Source: Gracilaria vermiculophylla
Lineage: Eukaryota; Rhodophyta; Florideophyceae; Gracilariales; Gracilariaceae
Assembly (NCBI GenBank): GCA_019155205.2
Contig: JAHNZQ020003148.1
Coordinates: 176,469 to 240,468, forward strand
Direction of reading: 5' to 3'
Length of the DNA: 64,000 bases
Numbering within the stretch: the first letter of the stretch is position 1; every line of letters starts with the position of its first letter. Below are positions 44,201 through 53,371 of this stretch, in pieces. Under the pieces are notes generated by a model. It was given only the letters and a program-made list of their open reading frames with translations, was not told the DNA's origin and ran no database searches. The translations under genes were made by a program, and so were the position numbers.

Positions 44201-46743
44201 TTTGAATTTCTGGATTCGTCTTCATCATCTTCGTCATTTCCATCCGATTCAGCATCAAGATCAATGACGTCAGGTGTTTGGGCATCTTCTTCTTTCTTAG
44301 ACGGCGGGCGTTTCCATCTTGAGAAGGCTTCCCGCATTAAAAGCTTTTCATTATCAGTCGGTCCAGGGGAATGAGGTGTTTCCCTTTGGTTTGGGGGTTT
44401 ATTGCCCTCAGTAACATGCTTCTGCTCACGTTCATAAGGCAGGGATGAATTTCTTTGCTCTTCATCTGAGGTGGGAAGCTTATTCTTTGATTCATTCTGC
44501 CCTGCTTGATTTTCGACTTCGGACTCTACGCCCATGATTGAACTTGATGTTCGAGCGTTTGGAATCGGTTCTCTCGTGAGGTGAAACTGAATCGCACCAG
44601 CATTGTTGACCATTTCACAATTCGCCTCCGTCTTATCATCCTGAGGGTAAACTGCGATGTCATGATGTTGGGCGTGGGCTTCAATATTGTTTTCATTAGA
44701 ACAAAAATCTGTGCATCTCTCTTCTTTAGAGGCTTGCTCCTTTTCTGTGACAGCCGTTGCATCCTGTGCTACTCCCCCATCAGCACTACTTACGGTTTCC
44801 TTCTGCCCATATGTATCCATTTTTGCGTCCTTCGAGGGCAATGCCGTGTCAACTTGAGACACCGTTTTCGTTGACGGAGAAAGCGGCGTTTCTGGACCAG
44901 AGGAATGCATAATGGCTTCACGACACTTGCTTTCTTTTGAGACAGCTGTTTGAGCGACTGAGGATTGATCTACATCGAGAGTAGCACTTTGTTGCTCATT
45001 CTGTTTGTCTGGTTGCGTCTGCTCATAAGAGTCTTTGTGCTCGACAGCAATTGTATCCTGTAAGCCCCCGCTCTCAGTCTCCTGAATGATAGGCGGATGC
45101 ATAGACTCGTCATTGCTATACTGTTCCACGATTGGCATTGATGTTTGTTCTTGATGCTTTTCAGTAGAGGGCGATCGGACATTCTCTTCAATATTTGCTG
45201 GAGGTGTTGTATTGCGAATAATTTTGTCTGTCCTTTGTTCAGGTGATTCATTTGTTTCTGGAGATAATCGGGCGGCGTTGTCTAAAGCGCTCTTATGCTG
45301 TGTATATTTGTCATCCTCGTCTCCCTGAGGCAGTTTTTGTTGGATATCTTTCTCAGACTTATCGACAGAGACAAGCTGTATGTTATCTTTTCCGCCTTCA
45401 ACAGCCGATCTATCCGAGCCACTATGTTTCTCAGGAGGTTTGTGCTCTGTACTGGATTCCAGCGATTCCTTAACTTCCGTTTCAGCCGAGGCGTTAACGT
45501 CAATGACCGAATCAAGGGCGTTTTTGCATGCGATTCGGTCATGCTTTTTATGTACATCATCTGGAGGTTCGCAACTGTTCCCTTCCTTACCGATACGTGG
45601 TTGTGTGTCAACGATGTCAGTTTTTTCTTTGACTTGTGTCTCTGCTTTGCCTTCTTCAGTCTCACTTTTGTTACGCCTTTCTGGGTCTGTCGTTTGACCT
45701 TGTGATGCAAACCGAGGACTGGAATCCACAATTTCGTGACGTTCTGGGATAACAGCTTTAGGCATTATATTACGTTCCATGGTTCTCGACAGCGCCCCAG
45801 CGGCCCTCGTGTGAAATCGATGCAAGCGACTTATGATTTCATCTTTCTTCCCTCGGTACGGTAAGCCGTTCTTCTTGCATTCCTCGACTAGGTCCAGATA
45901 CAACCAGGTGGAGAAATTCGGAGAGCTTGACTGGGGTTGCGCAGCACCATGAAACAGGCGACGCATAGTACCGCCCATTTCTTCCACGTTCGGAGAGGCA
46001 TCGCCCTCGGTGACAACCTCGTCAACTGGTGCAACATTGGACCGACTGCGCGTGCGGATTGTCCCCGTTCGAGATCGGGTTTGCGAAATATCTCTGTCGG
46101 GCGCACTATTCTCGATCTGTGGCACCTGGCTTCGGGCACTGCTTCGCGAACGAGCGCGGCGGGTTTGTTGGGTCGTTCTGGGGCGAGCATCGACGTCCGC
46201 CTCGGGCTTGTCGCTGTTGAGGCGACGCGGAAGAAATGCTCGAGCTCGTGCTGTGAGGCGTTTGGTGGAGGGTAGCTGAGAGCGCTGTGCTTCGGAGTTG
46301 CGAGAAGATGTTCGGGTGGGCTCTTGCGATTGATCTCGGTGTCGGTTGCGGGAGGCACTTCGAAGCACTCTGTCAGACGGAGGTGCGGTAGAAGGTCTCC
46401 CTCGCCTGGCTTGTGGAGTGGTGACTGCCGTGTCGGCGGCAGAAGGTCGCTTCGAATTCGAAGCGGAGTGACTAGGAGAAGCCGGGCGTGACACAGAGGC
46501 GATGGGCGCTGTTGACGGTCTTCGCGGTTTCGGCGTCGGGCGACTGACAGATGTGGATTCAGAAGTGACTGCAGGCTTTTTGGTTGCACTGCGCAATACT
46601 CGAGGCTCTGAGGGAGAGGGTTGCACTAACTGTTGGTCAGCGTCCAGTCGCTGGAGCATACGGGGAGTTCTGGGGGCGGGCGTGGCGGTGGAGGGTCTAC
46701 GGCGCAAATTGTAGCGGGAAGGAGTTTGCGGCGGGGGCGACAT
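41248..46743 (-). CDS. Very large disordered nuclear protein with SAP-like motif
   Basis: 1831 residues from the ATG of MSPPPQTPSRYNLRRRPSTA; a frame extension to 46947 lacks an ATG. The N-terminus (1-270) is basic and Ser/Pro/Arg-rich. A SAP-like helix pair follows at about 278-312 (LYLDLVEECKKNGLPYRGKK, then DEIISRLHRF), a DNA- or RNA-binding motif of chromatin proteins. Most of the rest is low-complexity Ser/Glu/Asn/Gln, with a strongly acidic section at about 825-910 (DLDAESDGNDEDDEDES). The C-terminal 250 residues are basic, with IYTFGQKYVMNQ and a likely nuclear localisation signal at the end (SSKRRRGLDSR). Intronless for 5.5 kb. It is head to head with the nucleoporin gene and shares the YNLR and SAP-like order with it. 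Function not recognised; nuclear envelope or chromatin is the best guess. Confidence 0.75.
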   Translation of the reverse strand: MSPPPQTPSRYNLRRRPSTATPAPRTPRMLQRLDADQQLVQPSPSEPRVLRSATKKPAVTSESTSVSRPTPKPRRPSTAPIASVSRPASPSHSASNSKRPSAADTAVTTPQARRGRPSTAPPSDRVLRSASRNRHRDQSQEPTRTSSRNSEAQRSQLPSTKRLTARARAFLPRRLNSDKPEADVDARPRTTQQTRRARSRSSARSQVPQIENSAPDRDISQTRSRTGTIRTRSRSNVAPVDEVVTEGDASPNVEEMGGTMRRLFHGAAQPQSSSPNFSTWLYLDLVEECKKNGLPYRGKKDEIISRLHRFHTRAAGALSRTMERNIMPKAVIPERHEIVDSSPRFASQGQTTDPERRNKSETEEGKAETQVKEKTDIVDTQPRIGKEGNSCEPPDDVHKKHDRIACKNALDSVIDVNASAETEVKESLESSTEHKPPEKHSGSDRSAVEGGKDNIQLVSVDKSEKDIQQKLPQGDEDDKYTQHKSALDNAARLSPETNESPEQRTDKIIRNTTPPANIEENVRSPSTEKHQEQTSMPIVEQYSNDESMHPPIIQETESGGLQDTIAVEHKDSYEQTQPDKQNEQQSATLDVDQSSVAQTAVSKESKCREAIMHSSGPETPLSPSTKTVSQVDTALPSKDAKMDTYGQKETVSSADGGVAQDATAVTEKEQASKEERCTDFCSNENNIEAHAQHHDIAVYPQDDKTEANCEMVNNAGAIQFHLTREPIPNARTSSSIMGVESEVENQAGQNESKNKLPTSDEEQRNSSLPYEREQKHVTEGNKPPNQRETPHSPGPTDNEKLLMREAFSRWKRPPSKKEEDAQTPDVIDLDAESDGNDEDDEDESRNSNSESHENSADEDPRPEIDRAVDEDEEAGSGTQQPDVIDENKLEDTDEDNDEDEDESSEVNKSPSHNEAFELRAVDNEPLAMDVTFSEQGEEHLATNSSTENERTTSLKVPDKDKSMEGSEEIETSPLEYTKLSSRRVAVEYVPPKHQQGRPAEIFDQNGIDIQEGTKKEGSAKDVAFMFGRADNIKLNSENRRIAASIAQVDVESKTNRKNDVVDGDTVIQCSTEAERKGASVFLEATHSSSLKFQDDTQKRQVPLDESGRDEEAKTLESPDLNDEEISFSSDEQEHLDNGERTSVAQKGLILPQRNKNQLQNAGNDLNLLEEVQDESAVDDYSNGSSEQGHLAANEQEPSHTQTERNELGKMREQEDLDEFSESPLPSPYSPRNFVFSQEDDVLLKPVNREDPEPDYCSPLKKKEEFEAPRSESLDMNTSQYQIEALHANPSTRDASPVAENRSQSDVEMDSVEEDEPSENLSSHEEESVTRNLQHERIASSNESTPESKDSLDSPSSKSAQNQSGDRCEEEAHRQDDGVICSTSSDDGKPVPNVSQPVSHEDVENNEGGSKQGQILAEGGKKEECQSLQNFEARHTSLNSTASRTPAHVGESTSKIVERNHSLDSDRNQMHFSVKDGNDRDHPLSTGLIHRASHSAKHADVDDNSRRISSLIRRNSVYSASATARACSEKVRDCTALNSVSIGKQSVGSQLQTNVLRKNQAFTRQPSVIDARSQLIEAEETKRIHERFSQETPPVVLKSMDERQSASVASHENSAKRSFRQLQDESTEDHRPRKIPKRTHAVEFAPMPTPERTIYTFGQKYVMNQSENGFRQEHKPLCILDRLKKMQEEEQRKSLSTFKLPPLSATWGQMYKSEPCQPKSVMFRQGSVNPITKKHLRRSVRPSVPEFDKQAFMEESRKRLEAHKRSAPSLRPSQSPFITASNKSFDSRPPRVNFQETQPHRSSQAGMPKSSKRVTFPTENISSKRRRGLDSR

Positions 46744-47325
46744 GTCGAAGAGTTTGGAATTAATGCAGAACGTGACGGACGGCGCGCTGTGAGGGGCTGG
46801 GCGGAGGGGAGGGTGGCCACGACGGGGATGGCTGCATTTGAAGAGGAGAGTTGCTGCAGTTGTGGCGCGTAGGCGCAGGCAATTCGGGATCAACACTGCG
46901 CGCGAACGTTGCGCTGGCCGTTGGGCTGCTGCTGCCAGACCGAGCAAACTGCACCGGTGCCGACGCGCGCATACGCCTGTTTCTGCCGCTGATTGGTCAG
47001 CGCGCGTCAGGGCTGCCTGTCTGTCCCGTTACGACGCTGCTCATACGACTGACAAGCGTCACAAACAATTTCATTCAAACCAAACACAACTACAATTCCG
47101 TACGTCGACGGGGTCTCCCAACTCTCCCCGTACCCGTCACCAATCCGTGTTCCCCGCTCCGTGGCGGCCCCGCCGTCCTTAAATACCGCCCTGCCCCGGC
47201 TCCCCGCCGGAAATCTTTCCCTCGGGCAGCATCCAACCTTCATCAAGCTTCAGCCGTAGTTTCCGGCCTCTCCGTCGTCTCATCGTTTCTGGATTTTCGT
47301 TCACAGCCACATTCTGCCAGCCAAC
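46744..47325. promoter_or_regulatory. Shared divergent promoter region
   Basis: The 582 bp between the two start codons must hold the promoters of both giant genes. It is GC-rich with an inverted CCAAT (attgg, 46992-46996) near the middle. No TATA box is evident on either side. Confidence 0.55.
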
Positions 47326-50300
47326 ATGCGGCGGTTTTTGTCAGCAGTCGCACACGCTCTGCGTGGCTCCCATCCGGAAGATGACTATTCGGATACCGAG
47401 GAGTCCGTGGGCGCCTCTGAAGGCGCCTTCTCTGCTGGAAGCCGCCCGCACGCGCATCAGGGCGCCGCCGCCGACCCGATACAGGCGCCGAAGCCGCCTT
47501 CCTCCCACGATGCCTACGCCGTCCCGGCCGCCCCAGGAGCTCCTCTTGCGAAGGATGCTCTCCCGAAGACGCCACCGAGGCAGTCTTCATCGCGCATGCG
47601 TCTGGAACTGCGCAGGATTGGCGCGACCCCGGAGGTAGTCGCGTCGCCGTCCGTCCCGTCCCCCTACAACTTGCGGTCGCATCGCCGTCCCGTCGGCTCA
47701 GTGCGAACAGACAGCGTGGTGTTGTCTCGCCCGGCATTCATGCATAAGCAGGATGTCGAGAACGCCTCGACCACCACGCTGCAGGACGTCTGCAGCCGCT
47801 TTGGAATCGAAGCGACCGGCGGCAAGGAGCGCATGCGAGCGCGCATCCTTGCGAAGATGGCGGAGAAGACCACCGACGACTTCTCCGCACAGGTTGTAGA
47901 GGGGCGCACAAGGCGAGCGCCTGCGGTGGCCGAAGACGCGGGCACCGAGCAGCGCGCCAACTGCCTCACCACCAGCACCACCAAGAAGAACCTCGCCAGC
48001 ATCAGCGATCCAATCTTCCGTGGTGTTGGTGATGTACACGGGAAGTCAGACAGGCCGGATGCCGACGTCAACGTGCCGCCTGTGCTCCCGCCAGCCCCGG
48101 TGGAATCCAGACCGGCACGCTCATGGATGACGGATCGATCCGCCATGGGAAAGCCGGGAGGACAGAAGCCACCGCCGACGCCCCCGCTCACAATTCCGAA
48201 TGCCGCGCTGCCGCCGCGTGGCTCGATGTCCAGCCCGCTCAACAATCCGGCTGAGAGTATGGACGGCTCAGCGCCTCTGAATGCGGGGTCCATTTTCCAG
48301 GATTGGCTGCGCACGAATCGGCGCCTTTCCACCGCAGAGTACGAAGCATGCGTGCAGGCACTGAGGGGAAGTGTCAGGGACGGAAGCAGCCTCCGCCGTC
48401 CGTCCAACAAATCAGCTGGAGGGGCTGCTTCGCTTGGAGTAGCTATGGTGCCAAGCGCCATTACAAAGCGTGTCCCGAAGCGATCAGCAACACAGGGGCT
48501 CCCAAGTCCTGTGGTCGCCAACGGAGTTCGAGCCAGGATACCGACAACTCCAGGTGTCCGATCTTCATCCGGTTGCCCACCTTTCAGCAAATCAGGGGCT
48601 AAGGAAGTGATACAGCGTCTTCCACCGAACCAGCCGTCACAGGATGAAGCAGCGAGCAATCCTCTGGACGTAGAAGGTCCCAAGGCTGGGGATATTACCT
48701 CTGAGAGGAACACGAGAGGCGCGCAGGTTGACACTTTGCTTATGCGCCTCCAGCAGGTCCCACAGCCCACGCCTGTGGATGCGAGCTCAGTAGTAGCGAG
48801 GAAGGGTGGGGACGGTACAATGCCAGATGTACGCTCCCTTCCAAAACAGTTTACCGGAGCAAGGGGTGGTCCAAACGACCAAAATACGGATAGGAGCGGT
48901 GCTTTGCACAGGGGAGGTAATGAGGGCAAGCCATCTCTCGACGAAAACTGGCTTGATAGGCTGCTTGGCGACAGATTTAAGACTGTGCCGATGAAGGAGA
49001 ATCCGCAGTACGGGGATATGGTAACGCCGCAGCAGTTATTGAAGCACTTCAACGAAAGCCCTGTGCCCACAATGGCGAAGGGCAAGGTGCATGCATCGAT
49101 GTTGGGGAAAGGATCTGCAACAAGGAAAAAAGATCGCTACTTTCCTCCGCATCCCAGAGAAACCGTTGCGAGAATCAGGAAACGGAATCAAGAACGAGTG
49201 CGCGAAAGAGAGTGGCGGGAAAGGCTAAGGCTTCTTGACAAGCAGAAGAGAGAAGAAGCAAGGCTCTCTCTGTACAAAAGGGAGCCAATTGAATCCGAGT
49301 CTGGTGGTGAATTGCAGGATTTCCGAAATGTCCTCAGCACGAAGAAGACAGTGTATGAGATAGCACGCATGCGTGCTCACCAGCCTCCAGCGTCACCGCC
49401 ATTACCACCGCGGGCTAAACGGGCGCTTCGGTTCTTGGAGGCACTGAAAAACCAAACCTCGGAAGTGCACACCCACGTAAGAAAGCCGGATTCTTTGCCG
49501 CCGTTGCCCCCGCGCTTGAAGAAAGTTCGTCTAAAGGGAAAATTTTCGGGCTTAAGCACGTTTGGAGACGGTTCTTCATCAGAATCTAGCACGGACTACG
49601 AAAGACCGCCTGATGAGGGCGTCTTATGGAAGAAGATTCGGAAGAGACAGTTGAAAGAGCTGCAAAAGTTAAAGGCGAAGCAAGCTCGTGAGCGTGAAGA
49701 AGAGGCTGCGAAGAACATGCAGTTGAGTGTTGACGGAACGCAGAGAGCGGACGTGTTGCGTGGAAAAGAAGTTGAAACGGAACAAAAGGAAGCCAAGGGT
49801 GAGATAGGAAGTCGGCCCTTATCTGAACCTGAGCGAGGGGTGAAAGAGAACGTGAAAGATGGAGCTACCCAGCAGGCGCCGCAAGCCTCAGGTTCCATTC
49901 GAAAAGCATTCTCTTCTCCGCACGGAAGACAAGTGGGAAAGCCGCCAACTGGAACCTTTAATCCTTTTGCCGCCCCGTTCAAACCATCCCTTTCCAAGTT
50001 TGAAGCAGTACCGACAAACCCCATGCCGCGAGGTACTGGGAAAGCGGCCTCAGGAAAACCAGAAAAGTATATTGGGAACGAAAGCAATGATAACAGCAAC
50101 AAAGCTCCCAATTTCTCAAATATGGTCGCTAACAATAACATGGCTGGGGATTTACGAGACCCGAAACCATTGCAGGGAGAAAATGGAAAAGAGTCGAAGC
50201 CGTCTTTGGCGCAGACGAAGCCGTCTTTGGCGCAGACGAAGCCGTCTCTGGCGCAGACGAAGCCGTCCTTGGCGCAGACGAAGCCGTCTTTGGCGCAGAC

Positions 50301-52605
50301 GAAGCCGTCTTTTGCGCAGACGAAGCCGTCTTTAGCGCAGAGGAAACCGTCTTTGGTGGAGACAAAGCCATCTTTGGCGGAGACGAAGCCATCTTTGGCG
50401 GAGACGAAGCCGTCTTTGGCGGAGACGAAGCCATCTTTGGCGGAGCCGAAGACCTCTGACGATGATGTGGTGTTTAGTTTCTCGGCACCCGAGGAGTTCA
50501 CTCCCACGACGAGCTATGAATTTGGGAATTCGAAGAAACGAATTCGCGAAGAAAACGATACAAACGCAGAATATGCCGGAGGGGATCAAAACTCTATAGC
50601 GCAAGCCAAGAACGAAAATCCCGCTGGTTCGATTCATATCTCTGCTGAGACCTTGATAGGAAAAGCGACATTGGGCCTCAGTAAGACTACGAAATCGCAG
50701 CGAGAGAGCGAAATGCGGAATGCGAGTGACGGAGTTGAGGATGAGATTGAACCATGCGGTTCAAATGGTAAGCAATCAAATCCTTCTTCTTTGTCCTCCG
50801 TTCCGGCTTTCGCTAACTCTCGTCTTCAGGTTACTCGTGCGGAAGCGCGCATTGCAGTGGGAGAAGGAAAAAGCCTCACCAAGGCCACAACGGCACATGG
50901 GGTGTTTGGTCCGATTTCAAATCAACGAAAGGACCACGATGATCGTGATGGAACTGGGATTGCAGAAGATGTACAGGTTCAAGATCAGGCACAGGAAACG
51001 AAGCCGTTTGGGTCAAGCGATGTTACGTCCGCGTTATTCGGAAAACAAACATTTTCAATGGAAAAGCCAGAAGGGGTTTCCAAACAGGAAAAAGCTAACT
51101 TGGACAATGCACTTTCCCAGCCTGCGGGTCCTCATCCTGCGAATGAGAATAAAGAAGCAAAGTCTCCCGGCCTATTTGCGTTCCAACCGGCCAGTGCTGA
51201 ACAATCAAAGAGTGCAGATGTTGACCCAGTCAAAAACTTGGCAGATCACAAACCAAGTGAGAAGAAAATCCAACCTCCAATGTTCTCAAGTGCCTTGGCT
51301 GCTCCGTCTGCACAACAAAAGCCGTCCTCTGCACCATTTCAGAAACCACATGCCACTAAGCAAGTTCAAGTATTGCAAAAATCATCTCCTCTGAAAGAAA
51401 AGGTTGGTTCTCAAGCCGAGAAGAAATTAGAAGTAAAGGATCCTCCTATGGAAAAAGCTCAAGAACCTTTTACTTTTGGTGTAGCGAATCCAGCTCCCAA
51501 GAGCCTATTCGGAAGTTCTTCTCTTGGTTCGCAAGTTAACTCCGGAAATCAAATAGGCTTCAGTAAAACGGATGTTGTGGCTAAGAAACCATCTGGGGAT
51601 GCTATGGCTACGATGGAGTCTGCCGCGGATCGTGTCAAAGATCCGAAGCCCTTGTTTGGAACGAATAGCAAGGTCCAGGAGGCACCGTTTGGTGCGTTCA
51701 AGACGCCGCCTGTAGCCCCTGCCCCTCTATTTGGGTCCTCGAGTACTCAGCCTCCATCCGCTCCCTTTTCATTTGGTAAGCCGGACGAAAAAGAACAGAA
51801 ACAGCCCGGTCCTTTCGGAGAAGCGAAGTTCAGTTCAAGTTTCAAGTCTATTGGTCCTGCGTCGTCGTTCGTCTTTGGAGCCAGCGATCCCGCGAAGTCG
51901 AAATCCAGCCCTGTAGCCCCCGCGCCGTTCGCCGCGAATGCCTCAAATCCCCAAGCGACGCAAGCCTCAGCCAATCCGTTTGCTCCTCCCTCATCTCCCC
52001 CGTTTACTGCGGCGCCTACTGGATTTGGTACATTTGCACAGAGCCAAGGGTTTTCGTTCTTAGGCGAATCGTCCAGCTTTGGCCCCTCGCAACCTGTAGG
52101 CTTTAACTCCTCAACCCCAACCGTAGCTTCAAACTCGTTTGGATCCACTAGCTTCGGAAACTCCAGCAATGTAGGGTTTGGAAAAGAAGGCTCAAAGCCG
52201 AGTTTTACTTTCGGTGCAGGCGCCGGAAGCGCGGCCCCGTCATTCGGTACTTCTACTGGAGCTGGAGCTGCAAATCCTTTCGGGGCTCCAAAACCATCAC
52301 AAGTTTCGCAACCTTCGCAGCCTTCTCAAAACGCGTTTGGAGCGAGTCCATTTGGTGCGCACTCCGAATCGCGACCATTGTTTGGAGCAACTCCAAGCGC
52401 CCCCTTTTCCCAAGGGAATCCGTTTGGGGGGAACAATAAGACAGAGACTGGGTTTGGGGGACGCCCGAGCGAAGCACCATCAAGTAACAACCCATTCAAC
52501 GCCCGAGGTGGACCGCCTAGTGGGCCTGGTGCGTTCGCGATGGGATCAACTGGGGCGCCGACTACTCGTCGGAAATTTGTGAAAGCTAGAAGAACTAAAA
52601 GGTGA
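47326..52605 (+). CDS. FG nucleoporin of the nuclear basket (Nup153/Nup1/Nup136-like)
   Basis: 1759 residues, intronless. The N-terminal MRRFLSAVAHALRG can form an amphipathic helix, as membrane-binding Nup1, Nup60 and Nup153 have. YNLRSHRRP (about 113-121) precedes a SAP-like motif (TLQDVCSRFGIEATGGKERM, about 150-170). Next come Arg/Glu coiled-coil blocks, among them ERVREREWRERLRLLDKQKR and KLKAKQAREREEEAAKNM. A 12-copy heptad repeat occupies 958-1041. The C-terminal third (about 1380-1745) is packed with FG, FGxF and PFG motifs (PSFTFGAGAGS, NPFGAPKPS, SPFGAH). The last 12 residues, RRKFVKARRTKR, match the basic tail with which Nup153/Nup136-type proteins end. FG repeats form the permeability barrier and bind transport receptors. 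Orthology to a named Nup is inferred from architecture. Confidence 0.88.
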   Translation: MRRFLSAVAHALRGSHPEDDYSDTEESVGASEGAFSAGSRPHAHQGAAADPIQAPKPPSSHDAYAVPAAPGAPLAKDALPKTPPRQSSSRMRLELRRIGATPEVVASPSVPSPYNLRSHRRPVGSVRTDSVVLSRPAFMHKQDVENASTTTLQDVCSRFGIEATGGKERMRARILAKMAEKTTDDFSAQVVEGRTRRAPAVAEDAGTEQRANCLTTSTTKKNLASISDPIFRGVGDVHGKSDRPDADVNVPPVLPPAPVESRPARSWMTDRSAMGKPGGQKPPPTPPLTIPNAALPPRGSMSSPLNNPAESMDGSAPLNAGSIFQDWLRTNRRLSTAEYEACVQALRGSVRDGSSLRRPSNKSAGGAASLGVAMVPSAITKRVPKRSATQGLPSPVVANGVRARIPTTPGVRSSSGCPPFSKSGAKEVIQRLPPNQPSQDEAASNPLDVEGPKAGDITSERNTRGAQVDTLLMRLQQVPQPTPVDASSVVARKGGDGTMPDVRSLPKQFTGARGGPNDQNTDRSGALHRGGNEGKPSLDENWLDRLLGDRFKTVPMKENPQYGDMVTPQQLLKHFNESPVPTMAKGKVHASMLGKGSATRKKDRYFPPHPRETVARIRKRNQERVREREWRERLRLLDKQKREEARLSLYKREPIESESGGELQDFRNVLSTKKTVYEIARMRAHQPPASPPLPPRAKRALRFLEALKNQTSEVHTHVRKPDSLPPLPPRLKKVRLKGKFSGLSTFGDGSSSESSTDYERPPDEGVLWKKIRKRQLKELQKLKAKQAREREEEAAKNMQLSVDGTQRADVLRGKEVETEQKEAKGEIGSRPLSEPERGVKENVKDGATQQAPQASGSIRKAFSSPHGRQVGKPPTGTFNPFAAPFKPSLSKFEAVPTNPMPRGTGKAASGKPEKYIGNESNDNSNKAPNFSNMVANNNMAGDLRDPKPLQGENGKESKPSLAQTKPSLAQTKPSLAQTKPSLAQTKPSLAQTKPSFAQTKPSLAQRKPSLVETKPSLAETKPSLAETKPSLAETKPSLAEPKTSDDDVVFSFSAPEEFTPTTSYEFGNSKKRIREENDTNAEYAGGDQNSIAQAKNENPAGSIHISAETLIGKATLGLSKTTKSQRESEMRNASDGVEDEIEPCGSNGKQSNPSSLSSVPAFANSRLQVTRAEARIAVGEGKSLTKATTAHGVFGPISNQRKDHDDRDGTGIAEDVQVQDQAQETKPFGSSDVTSALFGKQTFSMEKPEGVSKQEKANLDNALSQPAGPHPANENKEAKSPGLFAFQPASAEQSKSADVDPVKNLADHKPSEKKIQPPMFSSALAAPSAQQKPSSAPFQKPHATKQVQVLQKSSPLKEKVGSQAEKKLEVKDPPMEKAQEPFTFGVANPAPKSLFGSSSLGSQVNSGNQIGFSKTDVVAKKPSGDAMATMESAADRVKDPKPLFGTNSKVQEAPFGAFKTPPVAPAPLFGSSSTQPPSAPFSFGKPDEKEQKQPGPFGEAKFSSSFKSIGPASSFVFGASDPAKSKSSPVAPAPFAANASNPQATQASANPFAPPSSPPFTAAPTGFGTFAQSQGFSFLGESSSFGPSQPVGFNSSTPTVASNSFGSTSFGNSSNVGFGKEGSKPSFTFGAGAGSAAPSFGTSTGAGAANPFGAPKPSQVSQPSQPSQNAFGASPFGAHSESRPLFGATPSAPFSQGNPFGGNNKTETGFGGRPSEAPSSNNPFNARGGPPSGPGAFAMGSTGAPTTRRKFVKARRTKR
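50197..50448 (+). repeat. 21-bp coding tandem repeat, 12 copies (KPSLAQT)
   Basis: Twelve consecutive units encode KPSLAQT (5 exact) and variants KPSFAQT, KPSLAQR, KPSLVET, KPSLAET and KPSLAEP. The first half of the array has Q/T units, the second E/T units, pointing to two rounds of expansion. No frame on either strand has a stop across it, which creates spurious long open frames. Confidence 0.96.
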
Positions 52606-53371
52606 TGCCTCATTTCTTGGAAACTGATGACAAGCATAACGATACCAGAGCCACGGATAAAACTAATCTTCACTAAGTTGGCCTCATTACTATCACAATT
52701 TTCGTTGCATGGGATGGTGGGAGAAGTCTTGTCGAGGGCGAGTTATGTTCAATTGAGCTGGTCTCGAGATTAAGGAGGAACTTGGGAAGTTGACTTGAAC
52801 CGGCAAACAGTTTATGAGAGTCATGAGGTCGAGGATATCTAGAAACACTTTCGTGATATTGATTTGGCACGAACTGGGTTTTCACCCTTTTCTACATCTA
52901 TAGTGGAACACAGATTCCCCTTGGGCTTCTTATATATGAGTTAGGGTCAGAAAGGAATGCATGCATGCAGAATTCGTCTCCAAGTCTGAGCTCTTGAATC
53001 ATCGGTAAAATACCATTTCATCGCCACACAGTACTCAATATGTACGGTCATTCACGAGTCAGAATCAATTCTGAGGCATGACCTCAAAATTGATTCTGAT
53101 GACAAGCATAGGTGTCTCGACGGACACAATGCAAACATTGACTAGCTAGTGAACAACAACCCTCACACTTTCTGAGTCACTGGCATTTCAAGGGCAGTCA
53201 GCGAGACGTGGCTGACCAGTTATAGAGCTAGCTGGAGAACTTATCCGAAAGCACTGCCCATCACACAACGGGTGCGTTCGTTATGCGTAAGACCTGATAC
53301 TGCGCGTGCGCACATTAACAGGAGCGAAATGACTTCGTGAAAGAAATCCCATATGCTCAGAACACTTGCGA
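52606..53371. other. 3' intergenic region between convergent genes, with hairpin
   Basis: Contains the 3' ends of the nucleoporin (plus) and CDP-DAG synthase (minus) transcripts and a strong inverted repeat at 53059-53099. No gene recognised. Confidence 0.5.
53059..53099 (-). repeat. Hairpin, 18-bp stem and 5-nt loop
   Basis: tcagaatcaattctgagg and cctcaaaattgattctga pair at 17 of 18 positions around catga. Read on the minus strand the odd pair becomes G-U, so all 18 pair. That places it in the possible 3'UTR of the CDP-DAG synthase transcript, 273 nt past its stop. Confidence 0.75.

Noticed and set aside
47664..49085. 473-codon minus-strand frame opposite the nucleoporin
   Set aside because: Antisense shadow from GC-rich codon usage; low-complexity product with no domain.
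49596..50507. 303-codon minus-strand frame inside the nucleoporin
   Set aside because: Openness comes from the stop-free 21-bp repeat; the product is a repetitive shadow of the real gene.
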